Of a stretch of DNA of 64,000 nt, positions 17,566 through 25,876 are shown piece by piece. The translations under genes and the position numbers were made by a program. The first letter of the stretch is position 1; the number at the start of each line of letters is the position of its first letter. Below the pieces are notes generated by a model, which worked only from the letters and a program-made list of their open reading frames with translations, had not been told where the DNA came from and searched no databases. The DNA is from Pirellulales bacterium (lineage in GTDB: Bacteria; Planctomycetota; Planctomycetia; Pirellulales; PALSA-1355), in NCBI GenBank assembly GCA_022844125.1, contig JALHMI010000001.1, positions 306,481 to 370,480 of the forward strand, in the 5' to 3' direction.

Positions 17566-18684
17566 ATGAAGATTGCCGCAGTTCGCACGATTGCCCTCAA
17601 AGGTGTCACCGAAGATCACGGGTGGCCGGGCGGAACCGACCCCAACGTGCAGTACAACACGCTGGTCGAGGTCGTAAGCGACGAAGGCCTGACCGGGCTG
17701 GGAAGCTGCTACACGACGCGGCCACTGGTCGAGGGGTCGCTGGAGCTCTTGCGGCCCATGCTCATCGGCCAGTCGGGCCTGGAACCCGAGCGCGTGAGCG
17801 AGACGATGCGGCAAAGCATGTTCTGGCTGGGGCGTGGCGGTTCAGTCGAACACACGATCAGTGGACTCGATATCGCGCTGTGGGATCTGTTCGGCAAGGC
17901 GCTCGGACAGCCGGTGTCGCGCTTGCTGGGCGGCAACTATCGAGACCGGATCAAGCCGTATGCCTCGATGCTGTTCGAAGATCCGCCGCTGCTCGTTGAA
18001 AAGCTGGAAGAACAACTCGCGCGCGGGTTTCGCGCGATCAAGCTGGGCTGGCGACCGTTCGGGCGCGTGAGCCGCACGTATGACGAAATCCTGGTGAGCA
18101 CCGCGCGCGAGACCGTGGGAGACGACGTCGAGATCATGGTTGACGCAGGCGGCAGCGAGCAGTTCTGGCCGCATGGCGTGAACTGGGCGCGAGAGACAGC
18201 CCGGATGCTGGAGGACTATGGCGTCACGTGGTTTGAAGAGGCGCTGGTGCCGGATGACGTCGATGGCTTTGCCGCGCTCCGCGAAACGTCGCCGGTGTTG
18301 ATCGCAACGGGCGAAGTGCTGACGCGGCGGCAGTCGTTTCAGCCGTTCATTACGCGGCGCGCGGTCGACATTATTCAGCCGGACCTGACGAAGTGCGGCG
18401 GCTTGAGCGAAGGGCGCCGGCTGGCCTGGATGGCGGCCGATCACGGCGTGCTGCTGGTGCCGCACGGGTGGAACACGGCCATCGGTGTGGCCGCCGATCT
18501 CGCACTCTCGGCCGCGATGCCGGTCGCCCGCTGGGTCGAGTATCAGACCGGCGTACCGTACATCGAGGAGCTGACGCTGCCGCGGTTCGAGATCGACGAC
18601 GAAGGCTTCTTGAAAGCGCCGAACGGACCGGGGCTGGGGATCGAGCTCAATCCGGAGGCGCTGGGCAAATTCGCGGTGCGGTGA
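17566..18684 (+). CDS. Mandelate racemase / muconate lactonizing enzyme family protein
   Basis: A 372-residue enolase-superfamily enzyme: capping domain (1-125) then TIM barrel. Visible catalytic set: Lys159 (RAIKLGW), metal ligands Asp193 (VDAGG), Glu224/225 (WFEEAL) and Glu250 (ATGE), then Asp273 (IIQPDLTKCGG) and His300 (LLVPHGWN), the His-Asp dyad of the mandelate-racemase subgroup. Such enzymes abstract a proton alpha to a carboxylate, as in acid sugar dehydration or racemisation. The second Lys of the KxK motif is absent (K-L-G). ATG 17566 begins the family consensus; the 1071 upstream in-frame bases are antisense to the creatininase gene. Substrate unknown. Confidence 0.9.
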   Translation: MKIAAVRTIALKGVTEDHGWPGGTDPNVQYNTLVEVVSDEGLTGLGSCYTTRPLVEGSLELLRPMLIGQSGLEPERVSETMRQSMFWLGRGGSVEHTISGLDIALWDLFGKALGQPVSRLLGGNYRDRIKPYASMLFEDPPLLVEKLEEQLARGFRAIKLGWRPFGRVSRTYDEILVSTARETVGDDVEIMVDAGGSEQFWPHGVNWARETARMLEDYGVTWFEEALVPDDVDGFAALRETSPVLIATGEVLTRRQSFQPFITRRAVDIIQPDLTKCGGLSEGRRLAWMAADHGVLLVPHGWNTAIGVAADLALSAAMPVARWVEYQTGVPYIEELTLPRFEIDDEGFLKAPNGPGLGIELNPEALGKFAVR

Positions 18685-18858
18685 AGTTCCGTGATCGTGT
18701 CACGCCGCGGCGGGTAGCAGCGACAACTCGTTGTCGGTGTTGCGCAGCAACCAGAGGGCTCAAATTACGCGTGAACTAGTCGTTGAGCTCGCTTTCAAGT
18801 AACGCGTTTCGCGACCCTCTTGTGCCGGAGACACCCTGACACTTGCCATGGCTAACCG

Positions 18859-21735
18859 CTACGAGCGCGCGACTGCCAGCAGCGGCCTCAGGAACTGCCC
18901 CGTTGTGTTGTCTTCAATCGCGGCGATCTCTTCGGGCGTGCCGGTGGCAATGATCCGCCCGCCGCCTGCTCCGCCGCCAGGGCCCAGGTCAATGATCCAG
19001 TCGGCTCGCTTGGCGACGTCCAGATTGTGTTCGATCACGAGCACGGTATTCCCCATCGACACCAGCCGATCGAGCACCGCGAGCAGCTTCTTGATGTCGT
19101 CGAAGTGCAGGCCGGTGGTCGGTTCGTCGAGGATGTACATGGTGTTACCGGTTTCAACACGGGCGAGTTCGGCCGCGAGCTTGATGCGCTGCGCTTCACC
19201 TCCGGAGAGCGTTGTCGACGATTGCCCCAGGCTCAAGTAGCCGAGACCCACATCCTGCAGGCTGGCGAGTTGCCGGACGATCTGCGGGAAGTTCTCGAAG
19301 AACGCGAGCGCCTCGTCGACCTGCATGGCCAGGACGCCGGCAATCGACTTGCCGCGATAGCGAACCTCGAGCGTCTGGCGATTGAACCGCGCGCCGTCGC
19401 AAGCGGGGCAGGGGACCGTCAGGTCGGGCAGAAAGTTCATCTCGATGCGGCGAACGCCTTGTCCTTGGCATTCCTCGCAGCGGCCGCCTTTCACGTTGAA
19501 GCTGAAGCGGCTGAGCTTGTAGCCGCGAAGCTTGGCCTCGCGCGTGCCGGCGAACACCCGGCGAATGTCGTCGAACATGCCCGAGTACGTGGCTGGATTG
19601 CTGCGCGGCGTGCGGCCGATCGGCGATTGATCCACTTCGATCAGCTTGTCGAGCTGGCTGGCGCCTCGGAGGCTGCGAAAAGGCCCCGGCTTGGGACCTT
19701 CGCCCGTGAGCCGCCGGCGGAGCGCACGGGCGAGCGTTTCGTTGATGAGCGAGCTTTTGCCGGAGCCGCTCACCCCAGTGACGCACACCAGAGCCGAAAG
19801 CGGAACCGTCACCTCGACGTCCTGCAGATTGTTTGTCGTGGCCCCTTCGAGGACGAGCGAGCGCGTCTTGGCGATCTTGCGCCGCGCGGCCGGAACTTCA
19901 ATCGCCAGATCGCCGCTCAGGTAGCGACCCGTCACGGAAGCAGGATCGGCAGAGACCTCGGCGGGTGTGCCTTGAGCGACGATTCGCCCGCCATGCACGC
20001 CGGCGCCGGGGCCCATGTCCACCAGCCAATCGGCCTGACGCATGATGGCTTCATCGTGCTCGACCACCAGCACGGTGTTGCCTTGCTGCTGCAGACCGCG
20101 CAGGGCATCGATCAGCCGCTGATTGTCCCGCTGGTGCAGGCCGATCGACGGTTCATCGAGCACGTAGCACACGCCAACGAGGCCCGAGCCGATGCCGGTC
20201 GCCAGGCGGACGCGCTGCAGTTCGCCGCCGCTCAACGTATCAGCCGGGCGGTTGAGCGACAGATAGTCGACGCCGACGTTGTCGAGGAACGCGAGGCGCG
20301 AGCGGATCTCCCGCACGATCGGCTCGGCAATCGGTTGTTCGCGGCTGGTAAGTGTGAGTTCGTTGAACCACTGGCGGGCAGCGGAAACACTCATCGCCGT
20401 GAGCTCATGTATCGCCAGGCCGTGGAACTTACACGCGCGGGCTTCGGGACGCAGGCGGGCGCCGCCGCATTCGAGACAAGTCACCACGCCACGCAAGGCT
20501 TCCAGCTTCAATCGCTCGGCAGGCTTGAGCGACGTGGCGTACTGATGCTCGAGCAATGTCAGCACGCCGGCAAACTTCTTGCCGTCGCCTTGCAGAAGCT
20601 GTTCGCGCTGGCGCGGCTTCAGTTCATTAAGCGGCGTGGTCCAGGTGACGCCGGCCACGTCGAACCAGGGCTTCAGCAGCGCCTTGAGCTTCCGCTCGCG
20701 AACCGGACTGGCGCCTTTCCAGGCGACGACCGCCCCGGTGGCCAGCGACTGGCTGTCGTCAGGAATCACCAGGTCGGGGTCGAACTGCACGCGCGAGCCG
20801 AGCCCTTCGCAGGCCGGGCAGGCGCCGTACGGACTGTTGAAACTGAACGTGCGCGGTTCGAGCTCTTCGAAGCTCGACTTGCAGTGTGGACAAGAAAACA
20901 GCGTGCTGAGCAGCCGCTCTTGCCAGGCGCTCGTATCGGGCTTGCCATTGGCGTCCACTGCCGAGGGATCGAGATAGACCGCCACGACGGCGCCTTCGCC
21001 CTGTGAAATCGCCAGCCGGGTCGACTCGGCCAGCCGGGCTTCGACCCCTTCGCGCACGACCACGCGGTCGACCACGGCGTCGATGCTGTGATTTTTGCGC
21101 GGCGCGAGCTCGCCCACTTTGTCGATGTCGAGAATCTCGCCGTCGACGCGCACCCGGACGAAACCCGCCTTACGAATCGCATCGAGCACGTCTTTGTGGC
21201 CGCCCTTTCGGCCGCGCACGAACGGGGCCATGATCATCAACTTCGTGCCGGTCGGCAGCGTGCGGAGGTCTTCGATGATCTGCTCGGGCGATTGCTGGTG
21301 GATCGTCGCGCCGCAGGTGGGACAGGCCGGATCGCCAAGTCGCGCGTAGAGCAGCCGCAGGTAGTCGTACATCTCGGTGACCGTGGCGACCGTGCTGCGG
21401 GGGTTCTGGCTGCCGGCGCGCTGGTCGATCGAGATGGTGGGCTCGAGACCTTCGATCAGGTCGACGTCGGGGCGTTCGAGCTGGTGCAGGAACTGCCGGG
21501 CGTAAACCGAGAGGCTTTCGATGTACTGCCGCTGCCCCTCGGCAAAGATTGTGTCGAAGGCGAGCGAACTTTTTCCCGAGCCGCTGGGCCCGGTGATGAC
21601 GACGAGTTGATCGCGGGGGAGGGTGAGGTCGACGTTTTTGAGGTTATGGACACGGGCGCCGCGGACGCGAATCGCCTCGGAGTCGTCGGGGGCCAGGGGC
21701 CCCGAAGTTGCCACGTCGACGGTCACAGAATTCAT
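18859..21735 (-). CDS. uvrA: Excinuclease ABC subunit A
   Basis: UvrA, the damage-recognition ATPase of nucleotide excision repair, 958 residues (usual about 940). Two ABC modules: first Walker A TGPSGSGKSSLAFDT, second VTGVSGSGKSSLINET. Each has a signature (LSGGELQRVRLA; LSGGEAQRIKLA) and Walker B (VLDEPSIGLH; ILDEPTTGLH). Zinc-finger cysteines are seen in CPHCKSSFEEL, CPACEG, CLECGG and CEECQGQGVRR...CPACDG. The frame opens with TTG at 21771; ATG 21735 is chosen, 12 codons later. The gene is convergent with the dehydratase and stands alone. A hairpin CGACAAC-TC-GTTGTCG at 18721-18736 lies between the two stops. Confidence 0.96.
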   Translation of the reverse strand: MNSVTVDVATSGPLAPDDSEAIRVRGARVHNLKNVDLTLPRDQLVVITGPSGSGKSSLAFDTIFAEGQRQYIESLSVYARQFLHQLERPDVDLIEGLEPTISIDQRAGSQNPRSTVATVTEMYDYLRLLYARLGDPACPTCGATIHQQSPEQIIEDLRTLPTGTKLMIMAPFVRGRKGGHKDVLDAIRKAGFVRVRVDGEILDIDKVGELAPRKNHSIDAVVDRVVVREGVEARLAESTRLAISQGEGAVVAVYLDPSAVDANGKPDTSAWQERLLSTLFSCPHCKSSFEELEPRTFSFNSPYGACPACEGLGSRVQFDPDLVIPDDSQSLATGAVVAWKGASPVRERKLKALLKPWFDVAGVTWTTPLNELKPRQREQLLQGDGKKFAGVLTLLEHQYATSLKPAERLKLEALRGVVTCLECGGARLRPEARACKFHGLAIHELTAMSVSAARQWFNELTLTSREQPIAEPIVREIRSRLAFLDNVGVDYLSLNRPADTLSGGELQRVRLATGIGSGLVGVCYVLDEPSIGLHQRDNQRLIDALRGLQQQGNTVLVVEHDEAIMRQADWLVDMGPGAGVHGGRIVAQGTPAEVSADPASVTGRYLSGDLAIEVPAARRKIAKTRSLVLEGATTNNLQDVEVTVPLSALVCVTGVSGSGKSSLINETLARALRRRLTGEGPKPGPFRSLRGASQLDKLIEVDQSPIGRTPRSNPATYSGMFDDIRRVFAGTREAKLRGYKLSRFSFNVKGGRCEECQGQGVRRIEMNFLPDLTVPCPACDGARFNRQTLEVRYRGKSIAGVLAMQVDEALAFFENFPQIVRQLASLQDVGLGYLSLGQSSTTLSGGEAQRIKLAAELARVETGNTMYILDEPTTGLHFDDIKKLLAVLDRLVSMGNTVLVIEHNLDVAKRADWIIDLGPGGGAGGGRIIATGTPEEIAAIEDNTTGQFLRPLLAVARS

Positions 21736-21865
21736 CGCTTGCCCAGGTGCCGGTTTCTGAGTGGTGGCCAACCTGTAAGCGTATCACCAGGGCGAGGGAA
21801 AGGCAAAGCGAGAGCGATTAGAGGTGGCCTGTTAAAGGTTGTCTTGTCAGTATGTCGCTGGCCGG

Positions 21866-22081
21866 TCAGCTCCGGAACAATATTAAAAACATTCCAGTGG
21901 CGAACAGGGCCAAAAAACCGACGAACAACGCGACGCCCCACCGGGCGTTTCGAGGGAGTGGAGTTACGCCACCGCAGTGAGGACAAAACCATGCATTCAA
22001 CGCGACTGGCTCGTAGTCGCAGTAGCGGCATTTCCCAAGATTCATTTGAAGTACCAGCGGGGGCTTAGGAGCGGCGGTCAT
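21866..22081 (-). CDS. Small zinc-ribbon membrane protein
   Basis: A 71-residue protein. An N-terminal zinc-ribbon-like part has two CxxC pairs (GKCRYCDYEP and WFCPHCGG), followed by a basic linker (RNARWG) and one C-terminal membrane helix (VALFVGFLALFATGMFLILF). Unknown family. The frame agrees with a conserved-looking domain and the size is typical for such tail-anchored zinc ribbons. It lies 130 bases upstream of uvrA on the same strand, so it may be co-transcribed with it. Confidence 0.6.
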   Translation of the reverse strand: MTAAPKPPLVLQMNLGKCRYCDYEPVALNAWFCPHCGGVTPLPRNARWGVALFVGFLALFATGMFLILFRS

Positions 22082-22094
22082 GGGATGAGCCGTG

Positions 22095-22232
22095 TCATCG
22101 GCGAACCGAAGCTAGTTGCCTGCGAAACACAGACCAGACCGAAAACCCAGCCAGCAGCGCCGTACCGGCCCAAAGCATTCGGTACGAGGATTCGGCCGTT
22201 GTGGGAGGGCGGTCATGTCCGACCATCACCAT
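22095..22232 (-). CDS. Possible small single-TM protein
   Basis: A frame of 45 residues from ATG 22232 (MVMVGHDRPPTTAESS, then one hydrophobic helix RMLWAGTALLAGFSVWSVF and a basic tail). The frame is open further upstream to 22301. It ends 13 bases before the ATG of the zinc-ribbon gene, so the two could be coupled. The only support is the membrane helix with positive-inside tail and the position; it may be a chance frame. Confidence 0.3.
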   Translation of the reverse strand: MVMVGHDRPPTTAESSYRMLWAGTALLAGFSVWSVFRRQLASVRR

Positions 22233-22401
22233 CGTCGTCGGGAACGTGAAACGCAATTGCTGCTGACGCAAGCAGGGATCGAATCCAAAACTAGCTGCCA
22301 CCTCTCCCCGGCTACTATACTGGCTGTACGAGCAAGAATAAGCCCGTGTGGGGGAATGGTCTACTTACAGTCTGTCAGGCGATTATCCTCGGACCTTCGT
22401 C

Positions 22402-23286
22402 ATGAAGCTCAATTCAGACGCCACGACGTCCGTCTCTTCGGGGCCCATGAGGTACCGCTTCCCGTCTTTTGCCGCGGCTTACTGTGGCTCCGTTGCGGTG
22501 ATCCTGGTGCTGGTCGCCTGGTCGGTCGTCGACGAGTCATTTTCCAATGTCCTGATGGCGGTCTGCCTTAAATTCAGGCTTGAGCAAGTATTGATTTCTT
22601 GGGGCATAACGACCTGGCAGTTTCATGGGTGGCAGGATCTCGGCCCACGGTTTGTGTTGTTTGGCATCCTGCTGCTGCTTGGGGTCGGCCTCAATGCGGT
22701 CGTCGCTTATCGCATATTTTTTGGAGATCGCGAATCGCGATCGCTGCGATCCCTATTGCTCGGCGTCGCACTCTGCGGCGCGTGGCTGAGCCTTCCGCTG
22801 TCCTACAAGGAGATAGCAGAAGCAGGGCATCGATGGCGGGTTCAGCGAATCCTTCCGTATTTGGCGAAGGATGCTGCGATGCTGAAGGCGGAATGGCCAC
22901 AACCCAGTCAGTTGGGGGAACCAGCGGGTTCGCCAACGACTGTGATCTATCTCCCGTTTTCAGGCATTTTCGTAGCCAGGTCTCCAGACGCCCCCAATTT
23001 CCTCTCGAAGTCTTCGGCGTGCTATCCGTACTCATTCAGCAAGCAGACCGGCGCATGGATATGGAAAACGGACGACGGCGGTTTGAGGTTCTCCACCCTT
23101 GATCACGAAATCGCAGTCGAACATCATCCGCACGGGGGAACTCCGAAGTCGTTCAACCAGACGTACGGGTCGATGGACGCCAGTGGCAAGCGAACCGACA
23201 CGGACTACGAGTATGCACTCGTGAAGTACGAAGAACTTGAGCCAGGTTGGTTTTTCGTGTGGTATTCATGTCGTTTTGCACAATAG
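22402..23286 (+). CDS. Membrane protein of unknown function
   Basis: A 294-residue protein with three or so hydrophobic helices in the first half (FAAAYCGSVAVILVLVAWSV, RFVLFGILLLLGVGLNAVVAY, SLLLGVALCGAWLSLPL). A soluble C-terminal half follows with many aromatic residues (KQTGAWIWKTDDGG, ELEPGWFFVWYSCRF). Not recognised. ATG 22402 is favoured over the upstream ATG 22348. Codon and base use are less GC-biased than neighbours (AATTTCCTCTCGAAG, TATTTTTTGG), which hints at a recently acquired or fast-evolving gene. A TATACT box at 22316-22321 may serve as its -10 element. It is followed by a palindromic repeat. Confidence 0.65.
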   Translation: MKLNSDATTSVSSGPMRYRFPSFAAAYCGSVAVILVLVAWSVVDESFSNVLMAVCLKFRLEQVLISWGITTWQFHGWQDLGPRFVLFGILLLLGVGLNAVVAYRIFFGDRESRSLRSLLLGVALCGAWLSLPLSYKEIAEAGHRWRVQRILPYLAKDAAMLKAEWPQPSQLGEPAGSPTTVIYLPFSGIFVARSPDAPNFLSKSSACYPYSFSKQTGAWIWKTDDGGLRFSTLDHEIAVEHHPHGGTPKSFNQTYGSMDASGKRTDTDYEYALVKYEELEPGWFFVWYSCRFAQ

Positions 23287-23399
23287 CCGACTCAGATCTG
23301 GCGTTAACCACGAGCCCGCGCTGTCGTGTTCAACTCGTGCGGCGGCCCGGAAAACCGCGCGCGCCGTGCCCCTTCTAAAATGGCTCAAACAACGGGGAT

Positions 23400-23485
23400 C
23401 AAACAACGGGGGCATCACTCATTTCGATAGGATCACAAAACGGGGACACCACTCATTTCGATCATGAGTGATGTCCCCGTTTTGT
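23400..23485. repeat. Palindromic repeat with GGGGACATCACTCA arms
   Basis: ACAAAACGGGGACACCACTCA (23435-23455) is the inverted complement, with one mismatch, of the sequence at 23465-23485, leaving a 9-base loop. A third, partial copy in direct orientation precedes it at 23400-23428. The unit lies between the membrane protein stop (23286) and the convergent hydrolase stop (23499). It is like REP/BIME elements mobilised by RAYT transposases, but no transposase is in the window. It may also serve as a terminator. Confidence 0.75.
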
Positions 23486-23498
23486 TACGCGAGCCAGA

Positions 23499-25220
23499 TC
23501 AGCAGTCCGACGCGGCGGGCGCTTTGACGCTGGAGTCGCCCAGCTCGGTCAGCATCGCGAGGGTGGGAACCGGCACGTCGTGCTTGCGGAGGAAGCCGCG
23601 GAGAACGTCCAGGTAGGCCTCGGGCTGTTCGAGGTGCGGCGTGTGCGAACTGCTGGAGAAGACGGCCAGCTCGCCGCGCGCCACTTGTCGCTGGAAGGCG
23701 GCCGTACTCTCGGGCGTGGCCAGATCGTGAACGCCACAGGTGAATAGCACCGGGCTGGCAAGTTGCCGCAGCCGATCACCAATGCAATGGTCGCGCAAGC
23801 TGCCAGTGCAAAACAGCGGGTTGGGTCCCCACAGCACCGTGTGTGGACCGTGGCCAATGCCACTGAACGCGCGGACCAGCGACTGCGGCCAAGGCTGATT
23901 GCGGCACAGATGACGACGATAGAAATTACGGACCGTGGCTTGAAAGGCTTCGCTGCTGAGACTGCCATCGGCCTGAGCCCGCGCCCAGATTGTCTGGAAG
24001 TCTGCCGGCATCAGATCGCGCAGCCGCTGGGCATCGGTCATCCATTGCGGCAGGTCGAGGCACGGGCTGGCGAGCGTTATGCTCTCGATGCCGCTGGGCG
24101 CGCGGAGCGCGTGCTCCGCAGCCAAAAGTGCTCCCGAGCCATGGCCAAATAAATGCAGCCGGCTAAGACCGAGCGACTCGCGCACATGACGCAGGTCGTC
24201 AAGTTGCTGGGCCAGGCTCCAAGAGAGTTCGGGGCGATCGGATTTACCGCAGCCCAGCGCGTCGAAGAAGTAGACCGCCCGGTCGGTGGCCAGCGCGGCG
24301 AGCGATTCCAGGTAGTCGTGCGGCAGGCCCGGGCCGCCGGCGATGACCAGCAGCGGGGCGGCGGAGGAACCGCCCACCTGGCGATACCAGATGCGGCCAT
24401 GGCGCGTGGGAATAAACCCTTCGCGAGTCACGCTTGCAGACCGCGACACACGGTCGCTTGCCGGAGCCACGGTCACGTCGCTCGCCGGGCGAAAGTCGAT
24501 CGGCTCGGCCATGCGTTGTTTCTGGGCATGGCCGATGGCCTCGGCCGAGCGCCCGTTGGCAAGTTCACCTTTGAAGTAGTGCTTCTGCCAACCGGCTCGC
24601 TGGGCCTGCTCGTCGCCGCCGCGGAGATTCAAACGGAAGAACTCGCGCTGCTCGCGCCACTGGCGGAACTGGTCGGCCAGCTCCTGATTCGACTCAAGCG
24701 GATGAATCTCGGGTGTCAGCTCTTCAATCACCTGAGCGACGACCGGCACGATGCGGCAGAACGGCTCGTCCTTTTCGAAGCGCACGGCGCCCGGACGCGT
24801 AAACCGCCAGTTCATCGTGAACGGAAAAGGTAGCCAGCTTGTTTCCACCACGCCCGAGAGAGGCGCGATACCGTCTTTCGGCGCGTTCAAGGGTCCTGTG
24901 ACCAGCAGGTTCCAACCGGGATCGGTGCGGAAGATGTAGCCGACGTTAAAGGTCAGGATGCCGTCGGAAAAATTCGACTGGGCGAAACCGTTCCAGGGAA
25001 GTTCGGCATCGTACTCGATGCGAATGTCCGTGGCGTCGGGGCCACCGTTCCAATGAGCCGTAACACCGACGGGACACAAGAGATCCCAACCATAAGTGTT
25101 GGCGATCGAGAGCGGCAGACAGCGGTTCGCGTTCTTGAGCGAGTCCATCCAGGGTCGGTCGCGGCGCGCGGGCGCCATGCGGGGAGGATGCGACTCGACG
25201 GGAAAACAGTTCAGCTTCAA
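23499..25220 (-). CDS. DUF6065 - alpha/beta hydrolase fusion protein
   Basis: A 573-residue two-domain protein. Residues 1-220 match the DUF6065 pattern (MKLNCFPVESHPPRMAPARR, RCLPLSIANTYGWDLLCP, FTMNWRFTRPGAVRFEKDEP, WQKHYFKG). After a linker, residues about 265-565 are an alpha/beta hydrolase like proline iminopeptidases: oxyanion AGGPGLPHDY, DALGCGKSDRP, acid loop TCGVHDLATPES, and the late His in SHTPHLEQPEAY. At the nucleophile elbow the sequence is GHGSGALLA, so the usual Ser position (361) is Gly and Ser362 lies one place later. Start is TTG 25220 with AGGA upstream, matching the DUF6065 N-terminus. Function of neither half is established here. Confidence 0.82.
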   Translation of the reverse strand: MKLNCFPVESHPPRMAPARRDRPWMDSLKNANRCLPLSIANTYGWDLLCPVGVTAHWNGGPDATDIRIEYDAELPWNGFAQSNFSDGILTFNVGYIFRTDPGWNLLVTGPLNAPKDGIAPLSGVVETSWLPFPFTMNWRFTRPGAVRFEKDEPFCRIVPVVAQVIEELTPEIHPLESNQELADQFRQWREQREFFRLNLRGGDEQAQRAGWQKHYFKGELANGRSAEAIGHAQKQRMAEPIDFRPASDVTVAPASDRVSRSASVTREGFIPTRHGRIWYRQVGGSSAAPLLVIAGGPGLPHDYLESLAALATDRAVYFFDALGCGKSDRPELSWSLAQQLDDLRHVRESLGLSRLHLFGHGSGALLAAEHALRAPSGIESITLASPCLDLPQWMTDAQRLRDLMPADFQTIWARAQADGSLSSEAFQATVRNFYRRHLCRNQPWPQSLVRAFSGIGHGPHTVLWGPNPLFCTGSLRDHCIGDRLRQLASPVLFTCGVHDLATPESTAAFQRQVARGELAVFSSSSHTPHLEQPEAYLDVLRGFLRKHDVPVPTLAMLTELGDSSVKAPAASDC

Positions 25221-25439
25221 CGGAACGTCCTGCGATCAATGCGTGCACCCCTATCCTAGTAGTGGCGCAGCGGAAGACCATCGCTTGACGGGCGGAAGAG
25301 GCTCGGAATGCGCTCATTCGCATCTCGCGCGACTGCAGACGTGCGCAACATTTTCGCCAATGGTGGTAGATGTTTTTTTTGCGCTCGTGCGCGATGCTGG
25401 CGCGCGCAACTGCGCGGTGATTTGAAATCGCACACCTCG

Positions 25440-25769
25440 TTAGTGCACGACCGTCTTCGAGAACAGATTCACAATCACGACGCCCGCCAGGATCAGGGCG
25501 ATTCCGAGCACGGCGGGCCAATCGGGAATCTGCTTCAGCCAGATGGCGCCGACGATGGCCACCAGAACGATCCCGGCGCCAGACCAGATGGCGTACACGA
25601 TCCCCAGAGGCAGCGTCTCGACAATCAGGCTTAACAAATAGAAAGCCAGGCCGTAGCCCAGCGCGACGACCAGCAGCGGGCCCGGGCGTGTGAATCCCTG
25701 CGAGGCCTTGAGCGCCGAGGTGGCGAACACCTCGGCAACGATCGCCAGCAGCAGGTAGAGATAGTGCAT
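25440..25769 (-). CDS. SMR family small multidrug efflux transporter
   Basis: A 109-residue, four-helix small multidrug resistance protein of the EmrE type. It has the membrane-embedded Glu in AIVAEVFATSALKAS and the SMR signature IVYAIWSGAGIVLVAI with its conserved Trp. Such proteins work as dimers and exchange cationic drugs or guanidinium for protons. ATG 25769 is chosen over an in-frame start at 25796 because GAGGGGGTCGAAC precedes it. The length is typical (105-110). Single gene, divergent from the polytopic membrane protein at 25877. Confidence 0.92.
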   Translation of the reverse strand: MHYLYLLLAIVAEVFATSALKASQGFTRPGPLLVVALGYGLAFYLLSLIVETLPLGIVYAIWSGAGIVLVAIVGAIWLKQIPDWPAVLGIALILAGVVIVNLFSKTVVH

Positions 25770-25876
25770 GTTCGACCCCCTCGAGCGACGAAGCATTGGA
25801 ACGACGGCCGCACTATAATCGACAATGGTTCGATGCGGCGAGGCTGCTCTCTAAAGCGCGAGGCTCCGGACGACGC

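Noticed and set aside
18721..18736. CGACAAC-TC-GTTGTCG hairpin between the racemase and uvrA genes
   Set aside because: Could be a bidirectional terminator but has no T-run and is short; not enough to list as a feature of its own.
19027..21006. 659-residue plus-strand frame opposite uvrA
   Set aside because: Antisense to a full uvrA with all motifs; long shadow frames are expected in GC-rich genes.
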